From the NCBI GenBank assembly GCA_029721435.1, contig CM056582.1, positions 41,994,611 to 42,058,610 on the forward strand: a stretch of DNA of 64,000 nucleotides, given 5' to 3'. Position numbers and translations under genes: made by a program. Origin of the DNA: Gymnothorax reevesii. Lineage: Eukaryota > Chordata > Actinopteri > Anguilliformes > Muraenidae. Positions 57,614 to 64,000 of this stretch are shown one piece after another. The stretch's first letter is position 1. Each line of letters begins with the position of its first letter. Under the pieces are notes generated by a model. That model saw nothing but the letters and a program-made list of their open reading frames with translations. It was not told the origin of the DNA and did no database searches.

Positions 57614-57965
57614 TTGTAGCCTAGCCTGCGGCTGCATGCATTGGCTTGGCGAAGCTGGCCCTATTACTGGAAGTGCGGACGTCTACAAGAAATGCCCTTC
57701 ATTCATCTCATCTGCCGATTTACAACAGTTTTGCGCTATTTGAGGTCACTCCTATTGAGCATGCATTTTGCTTCCCAAATGCAAAAAGTGCCAAGAAAAA
57801 ACTTTAACTGAATGTTCATACATAAAAGAGGTGTAATTTGTACTTGGTTCAAATGATATTTTTGAAAAAAATTCTGAAGTTGAAGTTGAAATTCTGCACC
57901 ACAAGCACATTGTGATTGTTACTTATCAAATCCATTGCGGTGGCACACAAAAATAAAACAATGGA
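57614..57965. other. Intergenic DNA between the CACTA element and the L2 LINE
   Basis: No gene or defined repeat recognised. Confidence 0.5.
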
Positions 57966-58626
57966 AATTGTAGTCCAAATATTTATTCAATTCAATTTAT
58001 TTTGTATAGCGCTTTTCACAGGGACTGTCACAAAGACTCTTTACAGTGAGAGTTTAAAGAAATAAAAAGGCAGTGCCCAGCCTATTCCCCACTACAGCAA
58101 ATGAGGCAAAAAACTCCCAGTAGGGAGAAAAATCCTCCAACAGTGGTGAGAAAAATCGCCATAGTGGGGGAGCCCATCCTCCGCGGGCTAGCTAATTAAG
58201 AACAAAAGAGTAAAATGGAGTGAACGACAGGAGTTCCATTTAAGTCCATTTAAGCAGTGGCAATGGTAGCTTCAGAAAGTGGCAAGTCGAGGATGGTGCA
58301 GGACTGGACCAGGGCCAAACCGGATCGGATCAGGACAGCAGGACAGCAGCAGCCAGCGCTCATGGTGAGGGACAGGGCTCATACGATCCAGGACTCAGGG
58401 AAGTGGCGGGAAAGATCCTCGGAAAGAGACACAGAAGAAAGGGGTGTGAGGCACTGGATAACTACTGCATGATAATAAAAATACCGTCCTCTGTCATGTG
58501 CCAAGTGAGAAGTTATAAGGAGACTGGTCAGGAAACAGTCAACACCCCTCCATCCACTTCCTGCAGCACAGAGGCCCAACACTTATTCCAGGCTGTTAGA
58601 TCACTTTTCATTTTCTAAACAATAGT

Positions 58627-58930
58627 ACCATATGGACCTCCCTTGTGACTAAGGCTATAGCAAGCCCCACCGGTGCCATGTAAGTGCAATCTCGGTGCCA
58701 CCGGTTCCACATGGATTTAAGCAATTTGAACGACCAAAAGCTAGTAACCTTCATCCACTTAATGCAGCACAGAGGCCCTGAGATTCCATCCGACTAAGGC
58801 TGCGTAATTATTTTCAATCAGATACCACCAACACCATATGGACCTCCCCGGTGACTAAGGCTGTAACAAGCCCCACTGGCACCATTAATGCATGCTCAGT
58901 GCCACCGGTTCCACATGGATTTACTTAACT
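58627..58930 (-). repeat. Direct duplication in the L2 3' region, 206-bp period
   Basis: The segment at 58627-58724 recurs at 58833-58930: both start ACCATATGGACCTCCC and end CCACCGGTTCCACATGGATTTA. The text around GCAGCACAGAGGCCC (58562 and 58764) also repeats with about the same spacing. Confidence 0.85.
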
Positions 58931-59023
58931 CAGGCTTCCAATATCTTATGAACCCATCAACTAGGTTTTAGTTAGTCCCATCAGAGCCAAGTAATGTTTA
59001 ATACATAATGATCTAATCATGAT

Positions 59024-62019
59024 CTAATCATAGGCTTGACTAAAAAGGTAAGTTTTTAGCCTACTCTTGAACACAGAGACTGTGTCTGAGGCCCGAATGT
59101 CCGTTGGGAGATTGTTCCACAAGATTGGGGCTTTGTAGGAGAATGCTCTCCCTCCAGATGTAACTCTAGATATAGTTGGAATTTTCAAATATCCAGCACC
59201 TTGTGAACGAAGTAATCTTGGAGGGGAGTAAGGAATGAGAAGTGAACTAAGATATTCTGGGGCCAAATCATTTAAGGCTTTGTAGGTAAGCAGTAGAATT
59301 TTATATTCAATTCTAAATTTGACAGGCAGCCAGTGAAGATTTTTGAGTACTGGGCTAACGGGCCATATTTCTTCGTCCTGGTCAGAACCCTAGCAGCAGC
59401 ATTCTGCTCTATTTGAAGGTGATTCAGGATAGAACTGGTGCAGCCTGACAGTAAAACGTTACAGTAATCCAGCCGAGAGGACACAAATGCATGAACCATT
59501 TTTTCGGAGTCCTGAAGAGACAGCATTTTTCTCAGCTTAGATATATTTCTAAGATGAAAGAAAGCCACTTTTATGATGTTGTTAATGTGACAGTGCAGAG
59601 AGAGTTCTAAATCAAGGGTGACACCAAGGTTTTTAACAACAGCTTTTGCAGAAACCCGGAGACTGTCGACGTTGAGAGAAAACTTGAGGAATCTGTCTCT
59701 GAGTGATTTGGGACCAATTACCAATATTTCAGTTTTATATGGATTTAAAGAGAGAAAATTCTGTGTCGTCCATGCTTTAACGGCTTTAAGACACATCTCT
59801 AATCTAGTTAGTAGATCGATTTCACCTGGCTTAAAAGATATATAAAGCTGCGTGTCATCTGCATAACAATGGTACTTCACGTCATAACTACTTATGATGC
59901 TTCCAAGGGGAAGCATGTATAAGGAAAACGGCAGAGGGCCCAGAACAGATCCTTGAGGTATTCCAAAGTTCACCTTGGAATACTCAGAGGAATTAGCATT
60001 TACTCTGACAAACTGACATCTATCAGAAAGATAGGACTTAAACCATGAAAGGGCGAGTCCAGAAATACCAACCAGATTTTCTAGCCTGTGAAGAAGAATA
60101 TGGTGGTCTATCGTGTCGAAGGCAGCACTTAGATCAAGTAGGACAAGGACAGAGATGCGGCCACAGTCCATGGAGAGAAGTAGATCATTCATTACTACAG
60201 TGAGGGCTGTTTCAGTGCTATGATGTTTTCTAAAGCCAGATTGAAACCTATCATTTACCTTATTCGTTTGCAAGAAGCAAGTGAGCTGTTGGGCAACACA
60301 TTTCTCAAGGATCTTGGATAGAAATGGAAGGTTTGAGATCGGCGTATAATTGGCCAAAACTGTTGGATCTAAATTTGGTTTTTTGAGTAGAGGCTTAATT
60401 TCAGCCATCTTAAATGAAGTCGGAATCAAACCTGAAATCAGGGAAGAGTTGATTATGTGCAGAATTTGACTGCCAAGAATGGGCAGGAGTTCCTTCAGTA
60501 ACTTACTTGGGATGGGATCTAAGAGACAAGTTGTTGATTTGGAAGTAGCGACCAGTTTGGCAAGTTCGCTCGGGGATATGGGAGAGAATGAATTAAATTG
60601 GTTTATATGCATAGCATGAGGTTTTAAGTTAAGGCCTTCACCAACTGCCAGGGAAGCACTAATATTTTCTCTAATTTCAATTATTTTGCCACTAAAGAAT
60701 TTTAAAAAATCATCACTGCTGCAGGATGGTGGAATTTGAGGGGAACTTGCAGTATGGTTGTTTGTTAATTTGGCCACTGTTTTGAACAAGAATCGTGGGT
60801 CATTTTTATTTTCCTGTATAAGATTTGCAAAATATTACGACCTAGCAACAGACAAAGCCTGCTTATACACAACAAGGCTCTCTTTCCAAGCACAATGGAA
60901 TACCTGGAGTTTAGTGGAGCGCCATTTGCATTCTAGTTGACGGGATTTTTGCTTTAGAGTCCGCGTCTGGTCAGTGTACCATGGGGCTGGTCTCTTATTC
61001 TGAGTAGCCTTTTTAAATTTCAATGGGGAAACTACATCAAGTGTACTACGGAGGGCATTAGCAAACTTACCTGCCATTTCATCAATACAGAGGGGGCTGG
61101 CTGGATAATCAAGATAAGTTGGTAGTACTTCAATGAATTGTGAAGATGTTGTGGCAGTAAAAGTATGACTTACGTACATCCTATTTTCTAATAATACAGG
61201 GTGGGCCAATTGTAGACTGGATGTTAAAAGAAAATGGTCCGATAAGCTGGGATTGTGTGAATGGATGTCAACTTTGGCAATCTAAACACCAAAGCTTAAG
61301 ATCAGGTCTAAAGTATGACCATGAATATGTGTTGGGCCAATGACACTCTGAGTGAAGCCAACCGATTCCACAAGATTAGTAAAGATGGATGTCGAAGAAT
61401 TATCTACCCTCTCGAAATGCAGGTTAAAATCACCCAAAATAACAATTCTATCATAGCTTAAAACTAATTCAGAAAGGAACTGCGAGAAATCATGCATGAA
61501 GCCAGAATATTGACCGGGTGGCCTATAGACTATCACCAGAGCAATAGACCAAGAAGGGATGGAGTTCATACTTGCATCAAGATATGAGAAATTCATTAAT
61601 AGTACCTCAAATGAATCAAATTTATGTTGCAGTTTGGGCACAGAGTGAAAGGAGTCATTATAAATAACAGCGACGCCCCCTCCTTTCCGGTCAAGACGGG
61701 GGTTATGAGTAGATATAAAACCAGGTGGAGAAGCTTCATTCAAAGAGGTGTTTTCATCTGATTTCAGCCAAGTTTCTGTAAGGCATAGTACATCAAGACT
61801 ATAATCAGAGATTAATTCGTTCACAAGAGCTGCTTTCGAGTTTAGTGATCTTATATTAAGTAGACCAAATTTGAGAGAGGGTTTTGAATTCATATAGGGG
61901 TTAATATAGTTTGTTTCAATGAAGGTCAGGTTATTGTGGACCACACCACGATTCTTCCTTTTTAATTTTATTGGGATTCGGGGAACAGACACAGTCTCTA
62001 TTAAATTTGACCTAAACAA
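59024..62019 (-). pseudogene. L2 ORF2: apurinic-type endonuclease and reverse transcriptase
   Basis: The frame opens near 62019. Endonuclease motifs: LLNIRSLNSKAALVNEL, LDVLCLTETWL, GGGVAVIYND, VIVYRPPGQYSG, IVILGDFNLHF and GHTLDLIL. A TAG at 61282 breaks the frame where the SDH block should follow (SLSDHFLL is visible). The linker region reads PAPWYTDQTRTLK, TAA at 60835, then RT: LLDPIPSKLLKELLPIL, EIKPLLKKPNLDP, SGFRKHHSTETAL, LVLLDLSAAFDTIDH, FGIPQGSVLGPL, and catalytic HCYADDTQLYISF. A frameshift near 59365 precedes HWLPVKFRIEYK and the C-terminal LKTYLFSQAYD stop at 59024. Two stops and one frameshift in about 1000 codons. Confidence 0.9.
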
Positions 62020-62076
62020 TGATTTATCAGGAGTAACTGTATAAAATGCCTGCGATCTAGAGTGGACACTTGGCAG

Positions 62077-62986
62077 TCAATTGCACTGGTTTAAACAGTA
62101 GGTCAAATTTTTTGACAAAAGGACGGTGCCCTCTCGAGAAGGATGAACACCGTCCCTCCTCAAAAGGCCAGGTCTGCGCCAGAAAGTTCGCCAATTATCT
62201 ATGAAGCCAACATTATTTTCTGCACACCACTCAGACAACCAACGATTGAGTGAATCTAATCTGCTGTACATTTTGTCACGACATCGGATATGGCCCAGAG
62301 GCAGTTACCGAACGCGACAGTTTCTTAGCTTGGGCGCAGACAGACTTAAAACCACTTTTCGTTATCTCCGATTGTCTTAAACGAATGTCATTTGTACCAG
62401 CGTGGATAATTATTTTGGAATGCTTGTGTTTACCCTTCTCAAGTAATTTCAAATTAGCTTCGATGTCCGTGACACGAGCGCCGGGAATACAGTTTACTGC
62501 AGTAGCTGGTTTAAACACCCTAACATTTCTCACTATTGAATCACCGATAATTAGTGCGTTTTCTGGCACTGGTTCATACAACAGTCGATCTATGAGGGGA
62601 GCGAATTAATTAGATTGTTCGACAGGAGAGAGAACAGATGGCTGTACGTGTTTCTTTCCCCTCCGTTTACCTCTAACTGTTACGAATGTGCCCTGCGGCG
62701 GAGACGCTACCACAGCAGGCATGGAGTAGGAAACCGAAAGAGAACTAATGTTAGCGCAACTATCAGGCTGGACAGAGAAAGAGTCAATGAACTCCTCATT
62801 GGCCCGAATATTCTGAAGAGTCTCGATACGAGCTTCCAACTCCAGAATCTTTTCGGCTAAACTGGCATAAGCAACGTATTTCTTACAAGTGTAAGTGCCA
62901 CTGAGAGTGGAAGTGTCGTAGCAAAACATACCACATTCAGAACACAAGACGGGAAAAGACACCGGGGAACAAGGAGAAGCAGCCAT
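62077..62986 (-). pseudogene. L2 ORF1: Cys-rich/coiled-coil plus SGNH-type esterase
   Basis: Begins at ATG 62986 (MAASPCSPVSFPVLCSECGM) with a CxxC pair and further Cys residues, followed by a coiled coil (LAEKILELEARIETLQNI) and a basic stretch (VRGKRRGKKHVQP). A TAA at 62604 is the only break before [20 protein letters not shown], block I of an SGNH esterase (GDS). HAGTNDIRL gives the catalytic GxND region, and after a frameshift near 62275, [19 protein letters not shown] provides the Asp-x-x-His block. Such esterase ORF1 proteins are known from CR1/L2 elements, and may bind RNA or membranes; the substrate is unknown. One stop and one frameshift separate it from an intact frame. Confidence 0.85.
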
Positions 62987-63050
62987 GGTTACTTACACGA
63001 GCTAGGTGCCGATGAGGTTTGTCAGGCCGAGTCAGAAAGTTGACCTCGGA

Positions 63051-64000
63051 CGTCTTGATGGAAATTTGCGGGAGAAAAATTCAAATTTCCAGGGAATCCA
63101 ATATAATCAGTTAATATATAACTGATACTATGACAATGTCTTTGCTAAACTCTTTGGAGTTTCCATTGTTAATTTTTGAATGAAAGGTAGCTGCTCGCCC
63201 TTGACACATCAAAACAACAACCAATAGACACTAATTGGTCCAAACATTTATGGACCCAACTGGAAGCATCTTGCACAAACAAGTAACGAAATGTATCCGC
63301 TGAAAAAGTAAAAGAAATTGAACAATACAGTGAGTTTAATTTCTCAGATTTTGAGAGGGGCAAAATTCAAAAACTGATTTGATTTGGCCAAATGGTCAGA
63401 AATTTTTGAAAATGGATGGAGGAATCGCTACCTGGATCTAATAGCTAATCCGACTGGTGCTCTGTTGGGCCAGTAAAGTTATGAGGAAAAACAATTCCAG
63501 GTAGTATTGCTCAATGTAAAGTGAGGCAAACACCCAAGGAAAGAACAGGCAGTCTGTCTTGAATGAAAAATAGGTGAAAATTTTAATTCATGAGCCTGGC
63601 AGTAAAATTGACCAACGCGTTTCAACTCAAGGTCTTCATCAAGGTCTTAAAGTACTCAGCCAAACAAGGTTATATGCCAGCCGCGAGTCTCCACTAGGCC
63701 GAGCACATGATCCGCAAAGTGCACAGAAGCTGCTACGCAAGCTTCATACAGACAAAACAAATCTAGAAGTGCCAATAATAATTAACCCCTTTGTGCAGAA
63801 GCCAAATTAGGCTATTTATGGGTTACCCACTTTAATGCTGTATAATTCAAGATTTAAGCTTCATAAAGAGGAAAAATGTGGCTCAATTCAGAAAAGATAC
63901 TTACAGCATTTAGAATTACATTGTATTTCAGTTTATTTTCATGTTTTTGGTCGAGAAAATGAGCTGCAAACATAAAAAATCTTCATGAGAATTCACCATT
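63051..64000. other. Intergenic DNA to the window end
   Basis: No gene recognised. CCAACGCGTTTCAACTCAAG near 63612 resembles a phrase that recurs in vertebrate repeats, but I cannot name the family. Confidence 0.4.

Larger units (their letters stand above)
57978..63050 (-). mobile_element. L2-clade LINE, nearly full length
   Basis: Minus strand, 5' to 3': short 5' leader (about 63050-62987), ORF1 with zinc/coiled-coil and esterase parts (62986-62077), ORF2 with endonuclease and reverse transcriptase (62019-59024), a ~1-kb 3' region with an internal duplication, and a short repeated AATTGAATTGAAT tail (about 57983-57996). Few inactivating changes. The 5' end and target duplication are not resolved. 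Confidence 0.88.

Noticed and set aside
58003..58048. TTTACAGTG text as the right end of the CACTA element
   Set aside because: It belongs to the L2 3' end (TTCAATTTATTTTGTATAGCGC context); the inverted match at 57570-57613 is better.
1..64000. CRISPR array, operon or bacterial-type features
   Set aside because: The content is eukaryotic: introns, LINEs, LTR elements. The tandem repeats at 9.3-10.1 kb have no unique spacers.

Overview
This window reads as transposon-dense, non-coding DNA from a ray-finned (probably teleost) fish. The evidence is the company the elements keep: fish-type Tc1 elements, an L2 LINE with an esterase ORF1, a CR1/Rex1-like LINE, a Ty3 chromovirus, a Gmr1-like LTR element, CACTA, hAT and piggyBac elements, tRNA-like SINE sequence and intron-bearing transposon genes. 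I found no host protein gene, rRNA or tRNA gene. The species call is inference.

Layout. 1-4.3 kb: a hAT element (871-4334, 8-bp target duplication CCTTAGTA) that itself carries a 1.6-kb element with 25-bp terminal inverted repeats (TIRs). 4.3-6.4 kb: a SINE-like sequence, a 395-bp hAT MITE with exact duplication, and a Ty3 reverse transcriptase (RT) relic. 6.6-8.2 kb: a 5'-truncated CR1/Rex1-type LINE on the minus strand. 8.5-10.4 kb: a piggyBac relic that keeps only the transposase C-terminal Cys-rich domain and carries a ~145-bp tandem array. 11.4-14.7 kb: a Tc1 copy split by a TTAA-flanked insert that holds a solo LTR. 14.8-15.4 kb: a cluster of CACGAAT-like motifs. 16.2-17.6 kb: a Tc1 relic. 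17.7-23.0 kb: a Ty3 chromovirus with both LTRs, inserted in a second copy of the first hAT family. 24.0-25.9 kb: a hAT MITE and a TIR element with a Myb/SANT-like reading frame. 26-41 kb: mostly anonymous DNA with a Tc1 fragment, a second Tc1 of the 16-kb family, a short hAT element with its first exon, and a 1.26-kb solo LTR.

42.0-48.2 kb: a Gmr1-like LTR retrotransposon with integrase encoded before reverse transcriptase and a SCAN-related capsid. 48.9-57.6 kb: the most interesting unit, a CACTA/EnSpm-type transposon of about 8.7 kb with two genes, a zinc-finger transposase and a multi-exon accessory gene, interrupted by a long-TIR Tc1-like element. 58.0-63.0 kb: a nearly full-length L2 LINE on the minus strand.

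All coding sequences seen belong to mobile elements, and every one of substantial length carries at least one frameshift, stop or deletion. The nesting gives a relative chronology: the hAT copies are old, the chromovirus (LTRs roughly 5 percent apart by eye) is younger than the hAT copy it entered, and the Gmr1-like element (LTRs roughly 2 percent apart) is among the youngest.
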